From: UBA8437 sp963582065
GTDB taxonomy: Bacteria; Planctomycetota; Planctomycetia; Planctomycetales; Planctomycetaceae
DNA: 64,000 nt
NCBI GenBank assembly: GCA_963582065.1
Contig: CAUZRQ010000004.1
Location: forward strand, 54,226-118,225
Reading direction: 5' to 3'
This document shows, one piece after another, positions 16,444-27,061 of this stretch. Positions within the stretch are counted from its first letter, which is position 1; each line of letters opens with the position of its first letter. Under the pieces are notes generated by a model. It did not search any database, was not told the DNA's origin, and saw nothing but the letters and a program-made list of their open reading frames with translations. The translations under genes were made by a program, and so were the position numbers.

Positions 16444-19400
16444 ACACCAGGACAACCAGCCGCCACAGTCCATCGATCCGCCGGTCGTTCCACTCGGCCA
16501 GGCGGAGATTTTTCGCAACGGCCGGCCCAGGAAGTACGGGTTGTACGACCCCGCCAACGAACACGACAGTTGTGGCGTCGGTTTCGTGGCTCACATCAAG
16601 GGCGAGCGGTCGCGGCAAATCGTCGACGACTCGCTGCACATGCTCGACCACATGGCCCACCGCGGCGCGTGCGGTTGCGAAGCCAACACCGGCGACGGGG
16701 CGGGCATCCTGACCGCCCTGCCCTACGAGTTTCTTGAGAAGGTCGCCGAGAGCGACCTCGGGACGAGTCTTCCCGAACGCGGGCTGTACGGTGTCGGAGT
16801 GGTGTTTCTGCCGCGTGACGAGACCGAACGAGAGGCGTGTAAACAGACGGTCAACCGGGTGATCCAGGAGGAGGGCCAGTCGCTGCTGGGTTGGCGCAGC
16901 GTGCCGGTCGATCCCGATCGCGCCGACATCGGCCCTTCGGCTCGTGCCGCCGAACCGGTCATCGAGATGCTCTTCATCGGTGCTGCCGACGGGGTCGTTC
17001 ACGAAGACCTGGAGCGGAAGTTGTTTGTGATCCGCAAGCGGGTCAGCCACCAGTTGCGTGGCAGCGATCTTGAAGAGGCCCTGTTGTTCTACATCTGTTC
17101 GCTCTCGAGCAAGGTCCTGATTTACAAGGGAATGCTCACGTCCCAGCAGGTTCCGCTCTACTTCGACGACCTGCGCGACCCCGATTACACCAGCCACCTG
17201 GCGATGGTTCACTCGCGGTTCTCGACAAACACATTCCCCAGTTGGGACCGGGCCCAACCGAACCGGTTCATGAGTCACAATGGTGAGATCAACACCCTCC
17301 GCGGAAACGCCAACTGGATGCACGCCCGCCAGGGGGTCCTGCAGAGTGACCTGTTCGGCGAGGATCTGGTGCGGCTGTTCCCGGTCATCGAACCGGAGTG
17401 TTCCGATTCGGGCAACTACGACAACGTGCTGGAGTTTCTTTATCACGCCGGCCGCAGTTTGCCCGAGGCGGTGATGATGATGATTCCCGAGGCGTGGCAG
17501 AACCACCATTCGATGTCCGAAAAGAAGCGGGCGTTTTACGAGTACCACTCGGCGTTGCAGGAACCGTGGGACGGACCGGCGTCGATTTCGTTCACGGACG
17601 GTCACTACATCGGCGCAGTGCTGGATCGCAACGGTCTTCGACCCAGCCGCTACTATGTCACCCACGACGACCGGGTGATCATGGCCAGCGAGGTGGGTGT
17701 CCTGGAGGTCGACCCGGCCAACGTCCGGCAGAAGGGGCGGCTGCAACCGGGAAAGATGTTCCTGGTCGATTTCGAGCAGGGTCGGATCATCACCGATGAG
17801 GAACTCAAGGGCGACGTCGCAAACAGGCGGCCCTATTCCGAGTGGCTCGAGAACCAACGGGTGCGACTCTCGGAACTGCCGTCGGCCGATACGCCCGAGA
17901 CCTACTCGTCCGAGGAACTGATCAGACAGATGAAGTCGTTCGGCTACACGACCGAGACGCTGCAGTTCATGCTGCTGCCGCTGCTCGATCAGCAGAAGGA
18001 CCCGATCGGGTCGATGGGCAACGACGCCGCGCTGGCCTGCCTGTCGGACCACCCGCGGATGCTCTACGACTATTTCACACAGCTCTTCGCCCAGGTGACC
18101 AACCCCGCGATCGACTCGATCCGTGAGGACGTGATCATGTCGCTGGAGTGCTACATCGGTCCGGAGGGGAACCTGCTGGAGACCAGCGAGAGCCAGGCGC
18201 ATCGGTTGGTGGTGTCTCACCCGATCCTGACCAACGAGGAACTCGCGTCGATCCGTTCACTGGATTACGGCGATTGGACCACTCGCACCGTCGACATCAC
18301 CTACCTTCGCAGCGAGGGGATCGATGGATTGCGGCCCGCGCTGGAGCGGATTTGCGTCGAGGTCGAGGCGGCAATCGGGGCCGGCGACAGTTTCGTCGTG
18401 CTCAGCGATCGCCGTTCCGGTGTGGACCGGGTTGCGGTCAGTTCATTGCTGGCTTGCGGGACCGTGCATCACCACCTGGTCCGCAACGAACTGCGGACCA
18501 GGATCGGACTGGTGTTGGAGAGTGGCGAGGCCCGCGAGGTGCACCATCACTGCCTGCTGGTCGGTTACGGGGCCGATGCAATCAATCCCTACCTGACGTT
18601 CGAAGCGCTCTCGCAGGCACGCCGTGACGGGTTGCTCGACGAGTCGTGGAGCGACGAAAAGATCGTCTCGATCTACCGCAAGGGTGTTGCCAAGGGCATG
18701 CTCAAGGTGATGGGCAAGATGGGGATCTCGACCCTGCAGAGTTACAAGGGGGCACAGATCTTCGAGGCCGTCGGACTCGACGACGAGATCGTCTCGAGTT
18801 GTTTCACCGGCACGGCCAGCCGCATCAAGGGGGTCGGCTTCGCCGTGGTGGCCGACGAGTCGCTGCGGCGGCACGAACTGGGTTACCCGACCCGTGGCGG
18901 TTCGTCGGAGCCGTCCGGGTCATTGCCCAACGCGGGCCTGTTTCACTGGCGTCGCACCGGTGAAAAGCACGCGTGGAACCCGTACACGATTGCCGAGATC
19001 CAGGAGGCCGCGCGGTCAGGTGACCGGACCGCCTACGACCGCTTCTCGAAACTGGTCAACGAGCACACGACTCGCGAGTGCCACCTGAGAGGTCTGTTGA
19101 CGTTCTCAGAGCGGGCCAGCGTGCCCCTGGAGGAGGTGGAACCGGCCAGCGAAATCGTCAAGCGGTTCTGCACCGGTGCGATGAGCTACGGTTCGATCTC
19201 GATCGAGTCGCACGAGGCGTTGGCGGTGGCGATGAACCGGATGGGGGGCAAGAGCAATACCGGCGAGGGCGGCGAGGACTATCGGCGCTTCGAGCCTCTG
19301 GAGAACGGCGACTCGAAGCGGTCGGCGATCAAGCAGGTCGCATCGGGTCGCTTCGGTGTCACGGCCTGGTACCTGACCAACGCCGACGAGTTGCAGATCA

Positions 19401-21067
19401 AGATCGCCCAGGGTGCCAAGCCCGGCGAAGGGGGTGAGTTGCCCGGTTCCAAGGTCGACAAGGTCATCGCCGCAACCAGGCATTCGACTCCGGGAGTCGG
19501 CCTGATCAGTCCACCACCTCACCACGATATCTACTCGATCGAAGACCTCGCCCAACTGATCTACGACCTGAAGAACTCGAATCCCTCGGCCAGGATCAGC
19601 GTCAAGCTGGTCGCCGAGGTTGGCGTCGGAACGATCGCGGCCGGGGTGGCCAAGGGGCACGCAGACAACATCCTGATTTCCGGCTCGGGGGGTGGTACGG
19701 GGGCGAGTCCGTTGACGAGCATCAAGCACGCGGGGCTGCCCTGGGAACTGGGGATCGCCGAGACGCATCAGACGCTGGTGATGAACGACCTCCGCAGTCG
19801 GGTTCGACTGCAGACCGACGGCCAACTCAAGACGGGTCGTGACGTGGTGGTCGCCACGCTGCTAGGGGCCGAGGAGTACGGTTTTGCCACCGCTCCGTTG
19901 ATCACGCTGGGTTGCATCATGATGCGCAAGTGCCACCTGAACACCTGCCCGGTCGGGATTGCGACTCAGGATCCCGACCTGAGGAAGAAATTCAACGGCA
20001 AGCCCGAGCACGTGGTGAACTACCTGTTCATGGTGGCCGAGGAAGCCCGCGAGATCATGGCATCGCTGGGGTTCCGGACGATCAACGAGATGGTCGGCCG
20101 TGTCGATGCCCTGGCGGTTGATGACGCGATCGATCACTGGAAGGCCCAGGGAGTCGACCTGTCGTTGGTGCTCGCTCCGGCGATCAAGCCTCACGAGGCC
20201 GTCGAGGTCTACTGCACCCGCGACCAGGACCACGGCCTGGCCGACGTACTCGATCGCCGGTTGATTTCCGGGTGCAACGCTGCGATCGAGACCGGGGAGT
20301 CGGTGCGATTGGAATTTCCGATCATCAACACCGACCGCACCACCGGCACGATGCTCAGCCATGAGGTCTCCAAGAAGTGGGGGGCCGCTGGCTTGGCCGA
20401 TGATACGATTTGCCTGAAGTTGACCGGTTCGGCCGGCCAGAGTTTCGGGGCTTGGCTGGCTGCGGGAATCACCATGGAACTCATCGGTGACGCCAACGAC
20501 TATATCGGGAAGGGACTCTCCGGCGGCCGGATCATCGTGGCGCCGCCGGTGTCGAGCACGTTTGTCGCCGAGGAGAACATCATCATCGGCAACGTGGCCC
20601 TGTACGGAGCGATCAAGGGCGAGGCCTATTTCCGGGGAATAGCGGCCGAGCGGTTCTGTGTCAGAAACTCGGGGGCCGATGCGGTGATCGAGGGCGTGGG
20701 GGATCATTGCTGCGAGTACATGACCGGGGGCCGCGCGGTGATCCTGGGGCCGACCGGTCGCAACTTCGCCGCCGGGATGTCGGGCGGGGTGGCCTACGTG
20801 TATGACCCACCAGGCGAATTCCTGCCCCGTTGCAATCTCGAGATGGTGGCGCTTGAGAAAGTCGGCGGCGAGGCCGACGAGATGGAGTTGCGGGAGTTGA
20901 TCGAGAAGCACCAGAGGTACACCGGTTCGAGTGTCGCCGAGACGATTCTCAGTGACTGGGCGACGAATGTGGGTCATTTCCACAAGGTGATGCCGGTGGA
21001 CTACAAGCGGGCGTTGGCCGAAATGGCTCGGGAGGCGGCCGAGGAGCAGGCTGTGGAATCGCGTTGA
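16433..21067 (+). CDS. gltB: Glutamate synthase (NADPH), large subunit
   Basis: 1544 aa, full length for the family (about 1500). It makes two glutamates from glutamine and 2-oxoglutarate. Domains in order: N-terminal class II glutaminase with the catalytic Cys at residue 47 (HDSCGVGF), implying removal of a 46-residue propeptide; central domain; FMN-binding barrel (GRFGVTAWYLTNADELQIKI, SGSGGGTGASPL); the 3Fe-4S cysteines Cys1161, Cys1167 and Cys1172 (CIMMRKCHLNTCPVG); and the C-terminal GXGXG beta-helix (GKGLSGGRIIV ... MTGGRAVILGPTGRNFAAGMSGG). The chosen ATG overlaps the end of the LysR gene. An upstream in-frame start at 16418 is also possible. gltD follows 80 bp downstream. Confidence 0.97.
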   Translation: MASRHQDNQPPQSIDPPVVPLGQAEIFRNGRPRKYGLYDPANEHDSCGVGFVAHIKGERSRQIVDDSLHMLDHMAHRGACGCEANTGDGAGILTALPYEFLEKVAESDLGTSLPERGLYGVGVVFLPRDETEREACKQTVNRVIQEEGQSLLGWRSVPVDPDRADIGPSARAAEPVIEMLFIGAADGVVHEDLERKLFVIRKRVSHQLRGSDLEEALLFYICSLSSKVLIYKGMLTSQQVPLYFDDLRDPDYTSHLAMVHSRFSTNTFPSWDRAQPNRFMSHNGEINTLRGNANWMHARQGVLQSDLFGEDLVRLFPVIEPECSDSGNYDNVLEFLYHAGRSLPEAVMMMIPEAWQNHHSMSEKKRAFYEYHSALQEPWDGPASISFTDGHYIGAVLDRNGLRPSRYYVTHDDRVIMASEVGVLEVDPANVRQKGRLQPGKMFLVDFEQGRIITDEELKGDVANRRPYSEWLENQRVRLSELPSADTPETYSSEELIRQMKSFGYTTETLQFMLLPLLDQQKDPIGSMGNDAALACLSDHPRMLYDYFTQLFAQVTNPAIDSIREDVIMSLECYIGPEGNLLETSESQAHRLVVSHPILTNEELASIRSLDYGDWTTRTVDITYLRSEGIDGLRPALERICVEVEAAIGAGDSFVVLSDRRSGVDRVAVSSLLACGTVHHHLVRNELRTRIGLVLESGEAREVHHHCLLVGYGADAINPYLTFEALSQARRDGLLDESWSDEKIVSIYRKGVAKGMLKVMGKMGISTLQSYKGAQIFEAVGLDDEIVSSCFTGTASRIKGVGFAVVADESLRRHELGYPTRGGSSEPSGSLPNAGLFHWRRTGEKHAWNPYTIAEIQEAARSGDRTAYDRFSKLVNEHTTRECHLRGLLTFSERASVPLEEVEPASEIVKRFCTGAMSYGSISIESHEALAVAMNRMGGKSNTGEGGEDYRRFEPLENGDSKRSAIKQVASGRFGVTAWYLTNADELQIKIAQGAKPGEGGELPGSKVDKVIAATRHSTPGVGLISPPPHHDIYSIEDLAQLIYDLKNSNPSARISVKLVAEVGVGTIAAGVAKGHADNILISGSGGGTGASPLTSIKHAGLPWELGIAETHQTLVMNDLRSRVRLQTDGQLKTGRDVVVATLLGAEEYGFATAPLITLGCIMMRKCHLNTCPVGIATQDPDLRKKFNGKPEHVVNYLFMVAEEAREIMASLGFRTINEMVGRVDALAVDDAIDHWKAQGVDLSLVLAPAIKPHEAVEVYCTRDQDHGLADVLDRRLISGCNAAIETGESVRLEFPIINTDRTTGTMLSHEVSKKWGAAGLADDTICLKLTGSAGQSFGAWLAAGITMELIGDANDYIGKGLSGGRIIVAPPVSSTFVAEENIIIGNVALYGAIKGEAYFRGIAAERFCVRNSGADAVIEGVGDHCCEYMTGGRAVILGPTGRNFAAGMSGGVAYVYDPPGEFLPRCNLEMVALEKVGGEADEMELRELIEKHQRYTGSSVAETILSDWATNVGHFHKVMPVDYKRALAEMAREAAEEQAVESR

Positions 21068-21147
21068 TCGCATGCGATTGACTGGACAGCACGGATAACG
21101 GTCCGCCACGAGCGGTGGGCCGTGGCTATGCAACAAGGCGGACGACG

Positions 21148-22632
<1,485 letters not shown>

Positions 22633-22653
22633 CCGTGTGGGTGACGGCTTCGG

Positions 22654-23730
22654 TTACTGGATTCCCACCTCGTCGGGTGTCAGCACCTCGCGGCTCACGT
22701 CCTGGAGGAAATCCTTGACCTCGTCGACGTTGGACGGTTTCACGGCCCCGACGTTCACCCCCACACCGGGGTTGCGGATCAGCCAGGGCAGCATGGCCAG
22801 GGTGGCGCGGGCGTAGGTGGGGTAGACCGGAAGGTCACGCTCGGGATTGGCCTCGACATAATCATCCATCAGCTCGCCGAGCGAGGTGTGAGCCACACGC
22901 GGGTGTCGGTGATGGGGGCCGTGGACGAAGATGTCGAAGTTCAGGAACGACGTGATGCGTGTCAGCCAGTTGCGGCCGCGGACGGTCCGGGTGCCCAGCA
23001 ACGGGTCGAAACTGGCCATTCCCAGGTGCTCGGTGAACTTCCGCATCGTCTGGAGAAAACCGGCTATGGTCAGCGGGATCCACCAGAGCTGAAGGAAGTC
23101 CACCCAGGTACTCGACACGGTCAGGTACACGGCCAGGCCCGACCAGCAGATCGCCGCGGTCAGGTACTCGCGTCGAATCAACAGACGGGACGATGCGGAA
23201 AGAGGAGAGTTCTTGCTCCAGAAAATCCGCCCGTAGACGATCATCGCTCCGCAGAACCCGAACAGCAGGTCGAACATCGCGAACGCGCGCCGGAATCCCC
23301 GGCTCCGGTTCGGATCGCTGTAGGGCCACAGTTCCCAGTCGGTCGGCCGATTCAGGTAGGCGTGGTGCGTGATGTGGGTTTCGCGGTAGACGGTGTAGGG
23401 AATGAAGACCACCGTTCCGATGATGCGGCCCAGGTGCTTGTTGAAGCGGTTGTGGGCGCTGAGTGTCTGGTGGATAGTCTCGTGGTAGGCACTGGTCCAG
23501 CAGAAGATGAAGTAGCTGACCGCCAACGTGTAAGTCACCAGCCACCAGGTGGGCGTGACCAGTCTTTCGGACGTCAGCCAACTGGGGTATCCGACCTCAT
23601 CGTAACGCCAGACGATTTCCAGGATGACCAGCACGAACAAACCCAGCCGAACCACATTCAGGTTCCACTTGGTCGTCTTGGTCGCCAGGGCCTGCGACTC
23701 TTCCGGTGTGAAGACAGTATCAGCTGACAC
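22654..23730 (-). CDS. Membrane fatty acid desaturase/hydroxylase-type di-iron enzyme
   Basis: 358 aa with a GTG start preceded by GGAG at a good distance. It is an integral membrane protein with hydrophobic stretches at about 25-45, 60-85, 175-215. Three His boxes typical of the family are present: HETIH (HxxxH), HITHH (HxxHH) and HGPHHRHP (HxxHH), which hold the di-iron centre for O2-dependent desaturation or hydroxylation of acyl chains or carotenoids. The substrate cannot be told from sequence; fatty acyl desaturase is the first guess and beta-carotene hydroxylase/ketolase the alternative. It stands alone between convergent gltD and the divergent DUF1501 cassette. Confidence 0.85.
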   Translation of the reverse strand: MSADTVFTPEESQALATKTTKWNLNVVRLGLFVLVILEIVWRYDEVGYPSWLTSERLVTPTWWLVTYTLAVSYFIFCWTSAYHETIHQTLSAHNRFNKHLGRIIGTVVFIPYTVYRETHITHHAYLNRPTDWELWPYSDPNRSRGFRRAFAMFDLLFGFCGAMIVYGRIFWSKNSPLSASSRLLIRREYLTAAICWSGLAVYLTVSSTWVDFLQLWWIPLTIAGFLQTMRKFTEHLGMASFDPLLGTRTVRGRNWLTRITSFLNFDIFVHGPHHRHPRVAHTSLGELMDDYVEANPERDLPVYPTYARATLAMLPWLIRNPGVGVNVGAVKPSNVDEVKDFLQDVSREVLTPDEVGIQ

Positions 23731-23905
23731 CGCAGGAACTCCGAACTTGTGGTCTGCTTACCCGCATCCCTGACCGTGACATTGATGCCGGGAGACACGC
23801 CGGCTCGCCCCAGAGCCTCCAAGTTAACGCAGCGGCTGGTTCGAGGTCAACAAACTCAGGTTGGCCGGTTGGCTTGAGCCGCAGCCCCGGTCCGATCGTG
23901 ACGAT

Positions 23906-23926
23906 TGTGTCGATGGATTCGACACA
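23906..23926. promoter_or_regulatory. Perfect inverted repeat upstream of the second DUF1501 cassette
   Basis: TGTGTCGA and TCGACACA are separated by TGGAT (8-bp arms, 5-bp spacer). The centre is about 45 bp before the start of the DUF1501 gene at 23961. Position and symmetry fit an operator for a dimeric repressor or a small leader hairpin. No regulator is identified. Confidence 0.35.
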
Positions 23927-23960
23927 CGGCGGCTGGCGTTGGTAGGGTGAGCCGAAAGAG

Positions 23961-25271
23961 GTGATCGGGGGTGGGGAGTTGACGTCGACACAGCGGCTAA
24001 CCCGTCGAAGTGTGCTGGGTCTCGCCGGTGGCCTGGGGGGCCTGTCTCTGGCCGAGTGTCTGCGGCTTCGGGTCCGGGCATCGGGTGAGCCAGCCGTTGC
24101 CCGGGCTCGCAGTGTGATCCTGGTATGGTTGGCCGGGGGGCCGTCGCATCTCGAGACGTTTGACCCCAAACCGAACGCACCCGGTGGAGTCGGAGGTCCG
24201 CTCGGGGCCATAGCAACGACGGTTCCGGGAGTGGCATTCTGCGAGACCCTGCCGGGCCTGGCTGTTCAGGCCGACCGGCTGGCGGTGATCCGGACCGTGC
24301 ATCATCGGCAGGGCGCTCACGAACCGGGCCAGGCTTACATGATCAGCGGGAACAGGTTTCGCCCCGGGCACAACTTCCCCAGTGTGGGCGCGGTGGTGGG
24401 ACACCAGCGTCGGGGGCGTTCAGACCAAAACGGCCTGCCGACTTACGTGGCGTTGCCCGACGAGGGGGTGAGGGGCGGTGGTCACCTGGGAGCTGCATGG
24501 AACCCCCTGGCGATCGCGGGCGATCCGAGCCGTCCGGAATTTCGAGTGGCCGACCTGTTTCCACCCCGCTCGCTCGCCGCCGGCCGCGTTGCGAGACGAC
24601 GGGTGCTGTCGGCGGCGGTGCGGTCACGGTTTTCGACGAGTCGACCGAGCCCGGCGGCCGACGCGGTGGCCCGTTACACCGACCAGGCATGGAGCATCGT
24701 CAATTCGCCACGGGCGCGGGCGGCGTTCGACCTGGAACTCGAGTCGGCCGTGATGCGTGACCGCTACGGGCGGGCGGTAATGGGCCAGAGATTGTTGCTG
24801 GCACGTCGGCTGATCGAGGCGGATGTGCCATTTGTGACCGTCAGCGCGCACGAGTGGGATGATCACCGCAACCTGGTGTCCCGGTTGGGAGAGAAACTCC
24901 CGGACGTCGATCGTGGACTGTCCGCCCTGCTTGAAGATCTCGACCTTCGAGGCCTCTTGGAATCCACGATGGTTGTGGTCGCCGGAGAATTCGGACGGAC
25001 ACCGAAATTCAACGAGAATGCCGGACGGGACCACTGGGCCAATACGTTCTCGGTGCTGCTGGCCGGGGGGGGGATTGCGGGCGGACGGATTGTCGGGAAG
25101 ACCGATCAGCGGGCTGCCGAACCCGTCGACCGACCGGTGACACCCGAGGACCTCCATTTCACCATCTATCACCAGTTGGGGATCGACGCGGGCCGGTTCT
25201 TGCCGTCGATCAGTGGCCGTGACATCCCGATCCTCCGTGACGGTCGAGTGGTTGCGGAGTTGCTGTCATGA
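23961..25271 (+). CDS. DUF1501 family protein (third copy)
   Basis: 436 aa. The longest start is GTG at 23961. A TTG at 23979 lies immediately after a GGGGAG stretch and is a less likely alternative. The N-terminus LTRRSVLGLAGGLGGLSLAE is a twin-arginine signal. Motifs: VWLAGGPSHLETFDPKP and GEFGRTPKFNENAGRDHWAN followed by LLAGGGIAGG. It resembles the copy at 310-1635 (FETYDPKP, NAGRDHWG) more than the one at 1680-3122. It is the first gene of a plus-strand operon and overlaps the PPC-type gene by 4 bp (ATGA). Exported, role unknown. Confidence 0.9.
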   Translation: MIGGGELTSTQRLTRRSVLGLAGGLGGLSLAECLRLRVRASGEPAVARARSVILVWLAGGPSHLETFDPKPNAPGGVGGPLGAIATTVPGVAFCETLPGLAVQADRLAVIRTVHHRQGAHEPGQAYMISGNRFRPGHNFPSVGAVVGHQRRGRSDQNGLPTYVALPDEGVRGGGHLGAAWNPLAIAGDPSRPEFRVADLFPPRSLAAGRVARRRVLSAAVRSRFSTSRPSPAADAVARYTDQAWSIVNSPRARAAFDLELESAVMRDRYGRAVMGQRLLLARRLIEADVPFVTVSAHEWDDHRNLVSRLGEKLPDVDRGLSALLEDLDLRGLLESTMVVVAGEFGRTPKFNENAGRDHWANTFSVLLAGGGIAGGRIVGKTDQRAAEPVDRPVTPEDLHFTIYHQLGIDAGRFLPSISGRDIPILRDGRVVAELLS

Positions 25272-27061
25272 TCGGCCGCATCCTGCCAGCGGGCGTTCTC
25301 TCATTGCTGGTCGTGTCGGTGGCGGCCGGAGAGACGATGAACGGTCGCGGGCCGTTGATCAACACGGTCAATCCGCCCGCGCTGGTCATTGGTGAGCAGA
25401 CGACAATTCAACTGGTGGGCCGCAACCTGGATCAGGCCACGCACCTGATGCTGCCCTTTGCCGCAAAGGTGCGTCGGAATCCCGAGGGAGTCGAGTCGAC
25501 GCGATTCGTCGTGGACGTTCCCGATTCGGTGGTGTCGGGTGTCTACCCGGTACGGGTCTACGGGCCGGCCGGAATGTCCAACCTGAGGCTGATCTGCGTG
25601 GGACGGGATCGGGTGATCCACACGCGGGCTGCCGGAAACGGACGGTACCGGGGCGGCCGGGTCGACCTTGCCAGTGCGTTGGCAGTCGAATGGCCATGCC
25701 GTGTGGCCGGAGGCCGACTGAGCCAGGACATCGACCTGTTCCGAATCCGGGTGCGGGCAGGCCAGCGACTGGTGTTCAGTACACAGACACGGCAACTGGG
25801 TTTGACCCCCGACCCGGTGATCCGACTGCGGGATGCCCGCGGGCGGACGTTGGCCCTCGTACACGACACGCCGACTCTGCGCAAGGACGAGCGGCTCGAC
25901 TACACGTTCAAGCAGGCCGGCGAGTATTTCGTCGAACTCCAGTCGTTTGGGGTCGCCGGGTGGACCAACCATTATGTGCTGAAAATCGGGTCGCACAATT
26001 ACGCGCGGACGGTCTACCCGCTCGGAGGTCGACGCGGTGAGGTGATCGACGTGTCGGTTGTCGGAAGGGACGGCCGGACGACAACCCGCCGGGAACGGGT
26101 GCCTTCTGATGCCGCCCGGGATCGTTGGCTGTTGCCGCTGCCCGATCATCCGGGATCGCTGCCGTGGAGGATGGCCTCTGGAGCATTCCCCGAGCAGCAC
26201 GAGAAGAGGATGCGGGTCGGTGGAGCCGTTGAGATCCCGGTCGCGGATTGGCCGGTGACGATCAACGGACGCATCGGTCTGGCGGGGGAGGAAGACCGGT
26301 TCCGTCTGGCGGTGCGACCCGGACAAGTCATCCGGGCCCAGGTGGCCGCGTGGTACCTGGGCAGTGCGCTGGACGGCTTGCTGATGGCGTGGGATCCGGT
26401 TGGCAAGACACTGCTGGCCACGGGTGACGACCTGAGATACCGCGCCAACGTGGATCCGGGCCTGGAGTTCACCGTGCCACCCGGCGTTTCCAGTGTCGTG
26501 CTGTCGTTGCGTGACACGCTGGACCGAGGTGGAGTCGAGTTCCCCTACCGGCTGACGATCGAGCCCGGTGGCCCGGACTTCTTCCTGTGGATGGGCCGAA
26601 GGCAGAATCCGTTCGAGAATTCCGGTTGGGAACGGATGGATGCCAACGACACGGTGACGCTTCCTCGCGGCGGGCGGGTGACGGTTCGGATCACGGCTCG
26701 GCGAAACATCCAAGGCCGGAAACCCGACGACGGGTATTACAAGGGGCCGGTGAGAGGTTACGACGGCCGGATCCGGCTGGTGACGTCGGAGTTGCCGGCG
26801 GGTGTGACGTCTGAGGCTGGTGAGATTGCTGCCGGTGAGACTGCAGGAGAGATCACGTTTCGGGCTGACAAGACTGCTTCGACCCTGGCACCATTTGTGG
26901 TCGCCGTCTTTGGGGAAGCCACTCGTCGCGACGGAACGCGGCTCAGGCGAGTGGCCGAGCGGATGCTGTTTCTCAGCGATCCGCAGATGACCCACATGCC
27001 CTGGCAGTGGCGATCACGAAAACTGGTTGGAGTGGTTGTGCCCGGGGGGGACGGTCGATGA
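25268..27061 (+). CDS. Exported PPC/IPT-type beta-sandwich protein of the DUF1501 cassette
   Basis: 597 aa with a signal peptide (about 1-21, ending VSVAAG). Residues 30-115 resemble an IPT/TIG-like immunoglobulin fold (INTVNPPALVIGEQTTIQL, VYPVRVYGPAGMSN). Two stretches resemble pre-peptidase C-terminal domains (DIDLFRIRVRAGQRLVFSTQ near 150 and EEDRFRLAVRPGQVIRAQ near 345). A further beta domain follows. Proteins of this layout recur beside DUF1501 and DUF1549/DUF1553 genes in planctomycetes; a binding or assembly role outside the cytoplasm is inferred. ATGA overlaps on both sides indicate tight coupling with its partners. Confidence 0.78.
   Translation: MIGRILPAGVLSLLVVSVAAGETMNGRGPLINTVNPPALVIGEQTTIQLVGRNLDQATHLMLPFAAKVRRNPEGVESTRFVVDVPDSVVSGVYPVRVYGPAGMSNLRLICVGRDRVIHTRAAGNGRYRGGRVDLASALAVEWPCRVAGGRLSQDIDLFRIRVRAGQRLVFSTQTRQLGLTPDPVIRLRDARGRTLALVHDTPTLRKDERLDYTFKQAGEYFVELQSFGVAGWTNHYVLKIGSHNYARTVYPLGGRRGEVIDVSVVGRDGRTTTRRERVPSDAARDRWLLPLPDHPGSLPWRMASGAFPEQHEKRMRVGGAVEIPVADWPVTINGRIGLAGEEDRFRLAVRPGQVIRAQVAAWYLGSALDGLLMAWDPVGKTLLATGDDLRYRANVDPGLEFTVPPGVSSVVLSLRDTLDRGGVEFPYRLTIEPGGPDFFLWMGRRQNPFENSGWERMDANDTVTLPRGGRVTVRITARRNIQGRKPDDGYYKGPVRGYDGRIRLVTSELPAGVTSEAGEIAAGETAGEITFRADKTASTLAPFVVAVFGEATRRDGTRLRRVAERMLFLSDPQMTHMPWQWRSRKLVGVVVPGGDGR

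Noticed and set aside
16406..18220. Minus-strand open frame of 604 codons inside gltB
   Set aside because: gltB is certain from its motifs. The antisense frame is a composition artefact.
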